DNA from: Myxococcus stipitatus DSM 14675
Lineage (GTDB): Bacteria > Myxococcota > Myxococcia > Myxococcales > Myxococcaceae
Direction: 5' to 3'
Length of the DNA: 64,000 nt
Assembly: GCF_000331735.1 (NCBI RefSeq)
Contig: NC_020126.1
Coordinates: 7,133,501 to 7,197,500 of the forward strand
A program made the translations under genes and the position numbers. Each line of letters begins with the position of its first letter. Positions within the stretch are counted from its first letter, which is position 1. Shown here piece after piece: positions 40,862 to 50,900 of this stretch. The notes beneath the pieces were generated by a model. That model did no database searches. It was not told the origin of the DNA and worked only from the letters and a program-made list of their open reading frames with translations.

Positions 40862-43363
40862 GTGAACTTCGAAACGCCCGTGAAGCCCAGCCCCGCGCCC
40901 ATGCCTGTTCCGCCCGCGCCCAATGGTCACCCCGGGCCCACCGCGAGCGTAGCCAGTGAGCCCGTGCCCGCCACGAGCGACTTCACGTCCACCCAGATGC
41001 GCGTGCGCAAGCGCAACGGCACCGCGGAGTCGGTGGACCTGAACAAGATTGTGCGCGCGGTGGGCAAGAGCTGCGTGGGGCTGTCCCGCGTGGATGTCAT
41101 GCGCGTGGCCACGAAGACCATCTCCGGCCTCTACGACGGCGCGACGACGCGCGAGCTGGACAGCCTCTCCATCCAGACAGCCGCCGCCCTCATCGTCGAG
41201 GAGCCCGAGTACGCGCGCCTCTCCGCGCGCCTGCTGGCCACCTTCATCCAGAAGGAGGTCAGCAACCAGGACATCCACTCCTTCAGCCAGTCCGTCGCCG
41301 CCGGCCACAAGCACGGCCTCATCGCGGACCGGCTCCTCCAGTTCGTCCAGGCCAACGCGCGCAAGCTCAACGCGGCCATCGACCCGACGCGCAACGACCT
41401 GTTCGAGTACTTCGGCCTGCGCACGGTCTACGACCGTTATCTCTTGAAGAACCCGCAGACGCGCGAGGTGCTGGAGACGCCGCAGGAGTTCTTCCTGCGC
41501 GTGGCGTGCGCGCTGAGCGGCGACAACGCGCGGGAGGCCATCGAGCTGTACCGGCTCTTCAGCTCGCTGGAGTACCTGCCCAGCTCCCCCACCCTCTTCA
41601 ACTCCGGCACCCGCCACGAGCAGCTCTCCAGCTGCTTCCTGCTGGACTCGCCCGCCGACGACCTGGACGCCATCTACCGCAAGTACTCGGACATCGCGAT
41701 GCTGTCCAAGTTCTCCGGCGGCATCGGCGTGGGCTACCACCGCGTGCGTGCGCGCGGCTCGCTCATCCGCTCCACCAACGGCCACTCCAACGGCATCGTC
41801 CCCTGGCTCAAGACGCTGGACGCCTCCGTCGCCGCGGTGAACCAGGGCGGCAAGCGCAAGGGCGCGTGCTGCGTGTACCTGGAGTCGTGGCACGCGGACA
41901 TCGAGGACTTCCTCGAGCTGCGCGAGAACACCGGTGACGAGGCCCGCCGCACCCACAACCTGAACCTGGCCAACTGGGTGCCGGACCTGTTCATGAAGCG
42001 CGTGGAGTCGGAGGGCGACTGGAGCCTGTTCGACCCGAAGGTGGTTCCGCACCTCACGGACCTGTTCGGCGCGGAGTTCGAGAAGGCGTACGTGGAGGCG
42101 GAGGCCTCCGGCCTGGCCATGCGCAAGGTGAAGGCGCGCGACCTCTATGCCCGGATGATGAAGACGCTGGCGCAGACGGGCAACGGCTGGATGACCTTCA
42201 AGGACATCAGCAACCGCAAGAGCAACCAGACCGGGCTGCCCCAGAACGTCATCCACCTGTCCAACCTGTGCACCGAAATCCTGGAGGTGACCAGCCAGGG
42301 TGAGACGGCGGTGTGCAACCTGGGCTCGCTGAACCTGGGCCGCATGGTGGTGGACGGGAAGTTCGACTTCGAGCGCCTGCGCGCCAACGCCCAGCTCGCG
42401 CTCAAGCAACTCGACCGCGTCATCGACCTCAACTACTACCCCATCCCCACGGCCGCGGACTCCAACCGCCGCTGGCGTCCGGTGGGCCTGGGCCTGATGG
42501 GCCTCCAGGACGTCTTCTTCCAGCTCAAGCTCGCCTTCGATGCCCCCGAGGCGCGCGCGCTGTCGAAGAAGATCTCCGAGGAGATCTACTTCGCCGCGTT
42601 GACCACTTCATGCGAGCTGGCCGAGCAGTTCGGCGCGCACCCGTCCTTCCCGGAGACGCGAGCGGCCCAGGGTGAGTTCCAGTTCGCCAGCTGGGGTGTG
42701 ACGCCGGAGGACCCGGCCCGCTGGGACGCGCTGCGTGCGCGCATCATGAAGCACGGCCTGCGCAACTCGCTGATGATCGCCATCGCGCCCACCGCGACGA
42801 TCGCCTCCATCGCCGGCTGCTACGAGTGCATCGAGCCGCAGGTCTCCAACCTCTTCAAGCGCGAGACGCTGTCGGGCGACTTCCTCCAGGTGAACCGCTA
42901 CCTGGTGCGCGACCTCCAGGCGCTCGGCATGTGGAACGAGTCGGTGCGCAACCGCATCAAGCTCGCCGAGGGCAGCATCCAGGAGCTCACCGAGCTGCCC
43001 GAGACGCTGCGCGCCATCTACCGCACGGCGTGGGAGCTGCCCATGCGCTCGCTCATCGACATGGCGGCGGACCGCGGCGCCTTCATCGACCAGAGCCAGT
43101 CGCTCAACCTCTTCGTGGAGACGCCCAACATCGGCAAGCTCTCCTCCATGTACTTCTACGCATGGCAGAAGGGGCTGAAGACGACGTACTACCTGCGCTC
43201 GCGCCCGGCCACGCGCATCGCCAAGGCCACGGTGTCCGGCAGCGGCGCCACCGCCACCGCGCCCGTCACGCCCGCGCCCGTCGCCGCGGCCTCCACGGTG
43301 ACGGATGCCGAGGCTGTCGCGTGCTCGCTGGAAAACCCGGAAGCGTGCGAGGCCTGCCAGTAG
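40862..43363 (+). CDS. nrdA: ribonucleoside-diphosphate reductase, class I alpha subunit
   Basis: About 833 residues. Reduces ribonucleotides to deoxyribonucleotides for DNA synthesis, with NrdB supplying the radical. After a Pro-rich, probably disordered N-terminus (PVKPSPAPMPVPPAPNGHP) comes an ATP-cone (MRVRKRNGTAESVDLNKIVR), which mediates dATP feedback. The barrel shows SCFLLDSPADD with one redox Cys, GGKRKGACCVYLESWHADIEDFL, and the active-site stretch NLCTEILEVTSQGETAVCNLGSL. The C-terminus ends EACEACQ, the mobile Cys pair that regenerates the active site. The start is taken as GTG at 40862 with GGAG ten bases upstream; the frame is open back to 40772. nrdB follows after 157 bases. 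Confidence 0.95.
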   Translation: MNFETPVKPSPAPMPVPPAPNGHPGPTASVASEPVPATSDFTSTQMRVRKRNGTAESVDLNKIVRAVGKSCVGLSRVDVMRVATKTISGLYDGATTRELDSLSIQTAAALIVEEPEYARLSARLLATFIQKEVSNQDIHSFSQSVAAGHKHGLIADRLLQFVQANARKLNAAIDPTRNDLFEYFGLRTVYDRYLLKNPQTREVLETPQEFFLRVACALSGDNAREAIELYRLFSSLEYLPSSPTLFNSGTRHEQLSSCFLLDSPADDLDAIYRKYSDIAMLSKFSGGIGVGYHRVRARGSLIRSTNGHSNGIVPWLKTLDASVAAVNQGGKRKGACCVYLESWHADIEDFLELRENTGDEARRTHNLNLANWVPDLFMKRVESEGDWSLFDPKVVPHLTDLFGAEFEKAYVEAEASGLAMRKVKARDLYARMMKTLAQTGNGWMTFKDISNRKSNQTGLPQNVIHLSNLCTEILEVTSQGETAVCNLGSLNLGRMVVDGKFDFERLRANAQLALKQLDRVIDLNYYPIPTAADSNRRWRPVGLGLMGLQDVFFQLKLAFDAPEARALSKKISEEIYFAALTTSCELAEQFGAHPSFPETRAAQGEFQFASWGVTPEDPARWDALRARIMKHGLRNSLMIAIAPTATIASIAGCYECIEPQVSNLFKRETLSGDFLQVNRYLVRDLQALGMWNESVRNRIKLAEGSIQELTELPETLRAIYRTAWELPMRSLIDMAADRGAFIDQSQSLNLFVETPNIGKLSSMYFYAWQKGLKTTYYLRSRPATRIAKATVSGSGATATAPVTPAPVAAASTVTDAEAVACSLENPEACEACQ

Positions 43364-43395
43364 TCGGCCTCGTGTTTCACGGATTTCTTCGACGT

Positions 43396-43425
43396 CACGA
43401 GCACGCGTGTCGACGTGTGCTCGTG
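43396..43425 (+). promoter_or_regulatory. strong hairpin between nrdA and nrdB
   Basis: CACGAGCAC (43396-43404) with GTGCTCGTG (43417-43425) gives a perfect 9-bp stem, extendable by a G-U and a C-G pair. It lies 32 bases after the nrdA stop. No T run follows, so it may attenuate or stabilise the transcript rather than end it. Confidence 0.45.
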
Positions 43426-43482
43426 TCGTGTAAGGCGAAGCGATTGGCACTGTGTTGAGGGATGCAGCCAGCCGAGCGCAAA

Positions 43483-43525
43483 GTTGATCAGCCTTCGTCC
43501 GAGCATGTATTGATCAACGCATGCT
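43483..43525 (+). promoter_or_regulatory. nested inverted repeats covering the nrdB start codon
   Basis: GTTGATCA (43483-43490) is repeated inverted as TGATCAAC (43511-43518) immediately before the ATG at 43521. A second repeat, AGCATG (43502-43507) with CATGCT (43520-43525), pairs the start codon itself. No Shine-Dalgarno sequence is visible in front of nrdB. The arrangement could be an operator or an mRNA fold that masks translation initiation. Confidence 0.5.
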
Positions 43526-44531
43526 GCTGGAACCCGGACTGAACCTGACGCTGCGCCCGATGGCGTACCCGGCATTCTTCGAGATGTATCGGAATGCCAT
43601 CAAGAACACCTGGACCGTGGAGGAGGTGGATTTCTCCACGGACCTGGTGGACCTGCGGTCGAAGATGACGGACGCCGAGCGTCACCTCATCCACCGCCTG
43701 GTCGCCTTCTTCGCGACGGGTGACAGCATCGTCGGCAACAACCTGGTGCTGAACCTGTACAAGCACATCAACGCCCCCGAGGCGCGGATGTACCTGTCGC
43801 GCCAGCTCTTCGAGGAAGCGCTGCACGTCCAGTTCTACCTGACGCTGCTGGACACGTACGTGCCGGATCCGGCCGAGCGCGCCAAGGCGTTCGCCGCCAT
43901 CGACAACATCCCCTCCATCCAGCGCAAGGCGCGCTTCTGCATGAAGTGGATGGACAGCATCCACGACGTGGACGCGCTGAAGACGAAGGATGAGCGCCGC
44001 CGGTTCCTCTTGAACCTCATCTGCTTCGCGGGCTGCATCGAAGGGCTCTTCTTCTTCGCCGCCTTCGCCTACGTGTACTTCCTGCGCAGCAAGGGCCTGC
44101 TCAACGGGCTCGCCGCGGGGACGAACTGGGTGTTCCGCGACGAGAGCGCCCACATGGGCTTCGCCTTCGAGTGCATCCAGGTGGCTCGCAAGGAGGAGCC
44201 GGACCTCTTCGACGCGAAGATGGAGCGCGACGTGGAGGCGATGATGCGCGAGGCGGTGGAGTGCGAGACGCAGTTCGCCCAGGACCTCCTGAGCGGCGGC
44301 GTCGCGGGCCTGTCCGTGCAGGAGATGCGCGGCTACCTGGAGTACGTCGCCGACCAGCGCCTGCAGATGCTGGGCATCCCCGCCGTGTTCAAGACGAAGA
44401 ACCCGCTCTCCTTCATGGACCTGCAGGACGTGCAGGAGCTCACCAACTTCTTCGAGCGCCGCGTGTCCGCCTACCAGGTCGCCGTCGGCGTGGGCGCCGC
44501 CAACGACGTGGTGCTCGACGCCACGTTCTAG
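43521..44531 (+). CDS. nrdB: ribonucleoside-diphosphate reductase, class I beta subunit
   Basis: 336 residues. Ferritin-like di-iron protein that holds the tyrosyl radical used by NrdA. Iron ligands are visible in MTDAERHLIHRL, in EEALHVQFY (Glu, His, then the radical Tyr at the E. coli Tyr122 position) and in FRDESAHMGFAFE. The retained Tyr argues for a class Ia-type radical rather than the Mn/Fe class Ic type. The N-terminus MLLEPGLNLTLRPMAYPAFF begins at the ATG 43521, which lies inside an inverted repeat and lacks an evident ribosome-binding site. A strong terminator follows. Together with nrdA it forms the aerobic reductase; no nrdR is seen nearby. Confidence 0.95.
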   Translation: MLLEPGLNLTLRPMAYPAFFEMYRNAIKNTWTVEEVDFSTDLVDLRSKMTDAERHLIHRLVAFFATGDSIVGNNLVLNLYKHINAPEARMYLSRQLFEEALHVQFYLTLLDTYVPDPAERAKAFAAIDNIPSIQRKARFCMKWMDSIHDVDALKTKDERRRFLLNLICFAGCIEGLFFFAAFAYVYFLRSKGLLNGLAAGTNWVFRDESAHMGFAFECIQVARKEEPDLFDAKMERDVEAMMREAVECETQFAQDLLSGGVAGLSVQEMRGYLEYVADQRLQMLGIPAVFKTKNPLSFMDLQDVQELTNFFERRVSAYQVAVGVGAANDVVLDATF

Positions 44532-44965
44532 AAGTCGCCGCAGGGCGGGCCCCCTCTTTCCGGGCCCGCCTTTCCCCCGGGTGGTCCACAAACACCCGGT
44601 GGGAGACCGCATCCGCCCGTCCGTGTCGATGGCAAACAGTCTCCACGTACGCCGGTCTCCCCTGCCAATCTTTGACTCGACTTGGCCAGTCGTCCTCATC
44701 AGACTTCCGCTCACTTCGGGCTGCTGTGACTTCTGGGTCATCCACTCGCCAAGGCGGTGGAGGTAAGAAGCGGTTCCCGCGCGTCCCCCATCCTCGCACG
44801 TGGCCATCCCTCTCCAGGGAGCCTCGGCGGACCTCCGTCTGACATCCCAATCCAGCACGCGCCGCGCCTGGCCGCGGACGTGTCTCGTTTGTCGTTCCAT
44901 CCCCGGCGTGCCCCCTTCCTCCGGGCACCGCCGGCAATGGATTTCTACACTCACGGGGGCATTCA
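44532..44965. other. 434-base region between nrdB and the RHS gene
   Basis: Starts with the nrdB terminator (44544-44574), followed at once by a second short stem (CCGGGTG 44577-44583 with CACCCGG 44593-44599). The rest should contain the promoter and leader of the RHS gene, but I could not place a convincing -10/-35 pair. The AT content is higher than in the flanking genes. I see no additional gene. Confidence 0.5.
44544..44574 (+). terminator. intrinsic terminator after nrdB
   Basis: GGCGGGCCC (44544-44552) pairs perfectly with GGGCCCGCC (44562-44570) over a 9-base loop, and TTTC follows. It is 12 bases past the nrdB stop codon. Confidence 0.75.
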
Positions 44966-47900
44966 ATGGCAGACAGCACGGGAAGGCTTACGGACCAGTT
45001 CAGCGTCGACAAGGATGGCGGCGCGGCCTACGCCTTCGAGCTCAAGGTCCCCCCGGGCACGGCGGGCCTCGCCCCCAGCCTGGGCATTGCCTACAACAGT
45101 GGAGGGAGTGACGGCCTCCTCGGTGTGGGCTGGGGCCTCAGTGGCCTGTCCTCCATCACTCGCGCGGGGCGAACGGTCGCGCAGGATGGCCGCCACGGCA
45201 GCGTCAACTATGACTTGGACGACCGCTTCATCCTGGACGGGCAGCGATTGATGGCGGTGTCTGGGACCTACGGACAACCCCAGACAACCTATCACACCGA
45301 AATCCAGACATGGCGAAAGGTGGTCCCCCACTACCCCTCCGGCTGGGATGTCCAGCGGGGCCCCCAATCCTTCACCGTCCAGACGCGAGATGGACAGACA
45401 TGGGAGTACGGGGCGACGGTGGACTCGCGAGTCCCCGCCTCCGCCAACCTCCCGGCCATCCGCCTCTGGTCTCTCAATCGCGTCACGGACCGTCACGGTA
45501 ATTTCATGACGGTGACGTACGAATTGGATGCACAGAACAACGCGCACTACCCGAAGCTCATCGAATACACAGACAACCTCAAGAGCCCCATCGCCCGGAA
45601 GCGGCAGGTGAGGTTCACCTTCACGGACCGCCAGGACGTCACCACCACCTACGTGGGCGGCCATCCCATCCGCATCACTCGCCTGCTCTCCCAGGTGCAG
45701 ACCTCCGTCGGGGACGTCCTCGCGAGGACCTACCGCTTCGAATACCAACCCAGTCGAGCCACCCGCCGGCCGCTGCTCCAGTCCGTGGCCACGGAGGCGC
45801 GCGACACGTCGCTGCCCCGCACCACCTTCTCCTGGCAGGGACAAACAGAGGCGGACCCCACGCTGTTCCAGGCCCCTCGGAGCCTGGGCAAGAGCATGCC
45901 GGGCGGGCTGCGCATCCCCATGGATGTGAGCGGCAAGGGCCTCACGGACGTGCTGCACGCCCATCAGTCCAACATGCAGCTCCGCCTGGACCTCTATCTC
46001 TCCACGGGCAGCGGGCTGGACGGCCCCCATCCCGTGGACCTGGGCGGGGCACAGCTCGCCTGGGGCGGCACCTTCTGCCCGCTCGACGTGGACGCCGACG
46101 GCCGCATGGACTTGCTCTATGCCGCCAACAACGGGGGCAAGCTGGGGCTGACGCTCTTCAAGGCCACCGAGCGCAACGGGCGCTGGACGCTGGTGCGAGA
46201 GGGCGCCGCCCATGGCGCCGGGCCTGAGAACCTGTTGTGGGGCGGGCAGTTGCTCGCGCTGGACGTGGATGGAGACGGCCGCACGGACCTCGTCTACGCC
46301 ACCAACAACGCGGGCGTGCTGAAGCTGGACGTCCTGTTCTCCAGCGGCACCCGCTTCGCCCCTTCAGCCTCCGGGCCCACCACGACGACGTTGCCCTTCG
46401 GCGGGCTCCTGCTGCCCTTGGACATCGATGGCAACGGGCAGACGGACCTCATCTACGGCGCGAACGACGGCGGCTTCCTGAAGATCACCGGGCTCCGGGC
46501 ACTTCCAGAGCGCCAGGGCTTCCAGCAGGAGACCACGCCCCTCCTCCCCTCCTCCGCACGGGTGACGTGGGGCGGCAGCCTCCTGCCCATCCATCTCAAC
46601 GGCGATGGGCAGATAGACCTCCTCAATGCCTACACGGATGGGACGACCCTGAACCTGCGGGCCTTGCACAACACGGGCAAGGGCTTCGTCGTCCAGGACC
46701 TGGGGAGCACCGGCCTCAAGTATGGCGGCGTCATTCCCCACATCATGCCGGCGGACGTCACGGGCAAGGGACGCGATGACCTGGTCCTCGTCGGCGAGTA
46801 CCGGCGCGACGGGGACGCCAACCCCCGCCGCGTCGCCGTGCTCCTGAATGAAGGCAGCACACTGCGCTACCACGCGAAGGTGTCCCAGGTGCCCGCCTTC
46901 GTCGCGGCCGGGGAGTCCACCTCGGCGCTGGGACTGACGGGCCTGGGCAAGGCCGACCTGCTGCACGTGGACGGCTCCGGCGCGGTGCATCTGCTGGCGG
47001 CAACCGTCGAATACCCAGACCTGGTCTCCAGCCTCACCAACGGCCTGGGGGGCCGCTTCGAGCTCACCTACAAACCCCTGACGAATCCCACCGTCTACAC
47101 GCGGGAGCCGCCCGCCTCCGACACCGTCGACACCCAATCCCTGTTCAACAACCAGCTCCCCGGGGCAACCTATGCGCTGGCCACGAATCCGGGAACCCAG
47201 ACACCCGCGGTGGCGATGAGCTTCGCCTCCCGCAGCGTCCAGTACCCGCGCTACGTGGTGTCTGACTACACGCAGGTCTACTCGGAGACGCAGCGCTACG
47301 CCCACCACTTCACCTTCGCGGGGGCTCGGATGAGCCTCCAGGGCCGGGGCTGGCTCGGCTTCGCGGCGTGGACCAAGAAGGACCCGCACACGGGGCCCGC
47401 GGGCGCCCTCACCGAAACGCGGTACCACCAGGAGTTCCCTCGCACCTACGCGGTGGTGTCGCAGACGGTGCGAAGGGCCTCGGACCGGGCGCTGATGGTG
47501 CGGTCCGAATACGACTACGCCACCCCCGCCAGCGCGGGCGTCTACCAGCTCCAGACGACCGAGGTGCGCAAGAAGCTCTACACCTTCGCGACCTCGGACA
47601 CGCCCGACTGCGTGAGGACCCGGGCCTTCCAATACGACGCTTACGGAAACGCCACCTCCATCACCCAGAGCACCACCGGCGCCCCCGCCGCGACGCTCTA
47701 CACACGGCAGACGTTCCAGAACAGCGTGGAGCAGCACCGCTTCGGCTTCCTCACCGAGCGGCGCCAGTCCGCCGACGCCCAGGGCAACCAGACGTTGCGC
47801 TGGGACCGCAAGACGTATGACCCGACGACCTGGGACGAGAAGACCCACTCGCGATGGAGCGGCGCGGACACCTGGCAGGTCTACTCGTACCAGTATGACG

Positions 47901-50900
47901 ACTGGGGCAATCAGACGCGGATGGAGGACCCCGCGAAGGGCGTCGTCACCCACGTCTACGAGTCGACCTACCGCACCTTCCCGAGCAAGCGCATCCTGCC
48001 CACGCCCCCCTCCGGACGCGCGCTGGAGTTCGAGTTCCACTACGACGCCACCACCGGCGTGCTGACGTCACAGACGCAGCCCAATGGCACACGCGAGGTG
48101 CACCAGCACGACGGCCTGGGCCGCCCCGTGGAGACCCAGCGAATGGGGCCCGGCGAGACGATGGTCCCCGCCCTGCGCTTCGAGCGCGGCGCCGACGCCA
48201 CCGGCAGGTTCCGCAAGACGCTGACGCGCCAGGACTGGAAGAAGGACGTGTGGGCGGTGCGCACGGAGTACGTGGATGGCTTTGGCCGCGTCACCCGCAC
48301 GACCAACCAGGGACAGGAGAACGGCGCGCTCGTGGGCCGGGCCATCATCGAGGACACCGTCCTCGACGCGCATGACCAGCCCGTTGAACAGAGCCTGCCC
48401 TACTTCAGTGGAGACACCTCCAAGCGGGCCCAGGCCGTGGCGTACGACGAATACGAGCGCGTGGTGCGCCGCGAGACGTCCGCCGCCGGCACAGCCCCCA
48501 ACGTCTCGACGTATGCCTATCCCCGCGTCAATCGCGTGGTGCTCACCGAGGGAGCCTCGTCCAGCACACCCCGCACCCGGACGATGACCCACGGCTACTA
48601 CGGCGACTCACAAGCCCTCACCGAGCTCCAGGACGGCCAGGGCCACATCACCCGCTACACCTACGACGCCGTGGGACGGCGCCTGAGCGCCACGGACCCG
48701 AAGGTGGAGACCACCTTCACCCATGACGGCCTGGACCGGAACACCGCCATCACCACCCGCTCCGGCAGCACCACCTTCACCCGGGAGACCTACGCCTACC
48801 GGGACGAGCAGCGGGAATGGACCCACACCGACGGCGCCGGGCTCGTCACCACCTTCCAGCATGATGCGCTCCGGCGCGTGACGTCGAAGACGGCCGGCAC
48901 GGACCAGACGCGCTACACCTACGACGAGCAGACCAGCCCCTTCTCCCTGGGACAGCTGACCAGCGTCCAGCTCCCCGATGGCTCGGCGTATGCCTATGGG
49001 CACGACGCGGACGGCAACACGACGTCCGTGAAGCTGACCCTCGACGGGACGGCCTACACGCTGAACCAGGACTTCACGCCCACGCGGCTCGTCTCCCGCA
49101 TCACCTATCCCGACGCCGCCAAGACGGAGGTGAGCTACCACCGCGACGCGCTCCAACGCCTGCTTAAGATCACGGAGGGCCCCCAGGAGCACCTCGTCCA
49201 GTCGGACTTCACCGCCCTGGGCGCCCCGGCGGTGGCCCGCTACGGCAATGGCGTGCGAACCACCTGGACGTATACGCCCGATGGACACCTGCTCACGCAG
49301 GATGTCTTCACGAAGGACGAGCGCCCCGCGTCTGCGAGCACCCTGGAGTGGAATGCCTTCTGGCAGGTGAGCGCCGTGAGGGACAGGCTGGAGGCACCCC
49401 TCACCCAGAGCTTCACCCATGACGGCCTGGGCCAGTTGGTGAAGGCGCAGGGCGGAGGGTATGGCCTCCAGGAGTTCGCCTATGACGGGGCCTGCAGCCT
49501 CACGAGCAAGGCGGGGCTGACGCTGGAGCGCTCGGGCCATCAGATTGCCCGGGGCTACACTCCCGCGAGCCCCGATGCGCTGCACACCCGCTACGACGCC
49601 AATGGCAGCCTCGTCGAGCTGAAGTACCAGGGCGCTACCCTCACGCTCAGCTACGACTCCGCCCGGCGGCTCCAGCAAGCGGGCGAGGTCCGCTTCACCT
49701 ATGACCAGGATGGGCGGCGGCTGAAGAAGGTCGAACCCCAGCTCACGACGTACTACGTGGCCCCCTGCTACGAGGTGGTCGTCTTCGCGAACGGCGCCCG
49801 CCAGCACACGCGCTACGTCCTGGATGGCGACCAGCTCGTCTCCTCCGTCACCCTCGCGGAGTCGGGCACTCCGCCCGGAGCGAACGCGGGCGTGCCGTCG
49901 GTGGGCACCCGCTACTTCCACCTCAACAACACCCAGAGCACCTCGCTGGTGACCGAGGAGCGGGGACAGGTGGCCAGCACCCTGGACTACGACCCGTTCG
50001 GTGCGCCCCGCCTGCGCTCGGGCAGCGACGACTTCCGGAGGAAGCACTCGGGACTGGAGCTGGACAGCACGGGCCTCTACTACGCGGCCTCGCGCTACTA
50101 CAGCCCGCTGCTGGGAGGCTTCATCAGCGCCGACGTCCAGATGGGCGCGTCCGAGGACCGCATGGGGGCATTCAACCGCTACGCCTACGTCCTCAATGAC
50201 CCTGTCACCCTCATCGACCCGATGGGCCTGGGCTTCTTCGACAGCATCGCGAACTTCTTCACCAACACGCTGCCCAACTGGGTCTCCAAGCACTGGCAGG
50301 AGATTGTCTCGTACACGATAGACATCGCGCTCATCGCCGGAGGCATCGCGCTGTCGTTCGTCCCGGGCCTGCAAGGGGTCGCGGCGTTCGCCATCGGCGT
50401 GGCCGTGGGAGGAATGGTCGGCGCGGGCCTGGGCGGCTTGGCCTACAACATCAGCGCGAACGCGACGGGCAAGGAGTTCAGCTGGGCGGATTGGGGAACC
50501 CAGGTGGGCATCGGCGCAGCGGCGGGAGCCATCGCCGGAGGCTTCGCCGGCGTGGGAGAACTGGCGGCGACCAGCCTCAACCTGGCGAGCCGAAGCCTGC
50601 TCAACATCGGCTTGCGCGCGGGCGTGGATGCCATTGGCGGCGTGGTGTCCGGCCTGAGCAGCCAGTTGATAGGCAATGCCGTCGCGGGCGCGCCCCTGGC
50701 GGCGGACCTCACCTTCGCCGCGATCCTGGGCGGTGTGGGAGGAGCCCTGGGAAGCGTCGTCGCCAACGGCGGCAAGGCCATGCTCACCCGCGTGGCCCGC
50801 TCGCTGGACTCCGTGGATGGACTGACGGATGGCCTTCGCCGGGCCAACTACAACCTCTCCGGCCCCACGATGCAGCTCGAGGTGGAGGGGATGCGCAAGG

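Noticed and set aside
40748..42409. 553-codon minus-strand frame opposite nrdA
   Set aside because: Antisense shadow of a well-conserved gene; no family resemblance.
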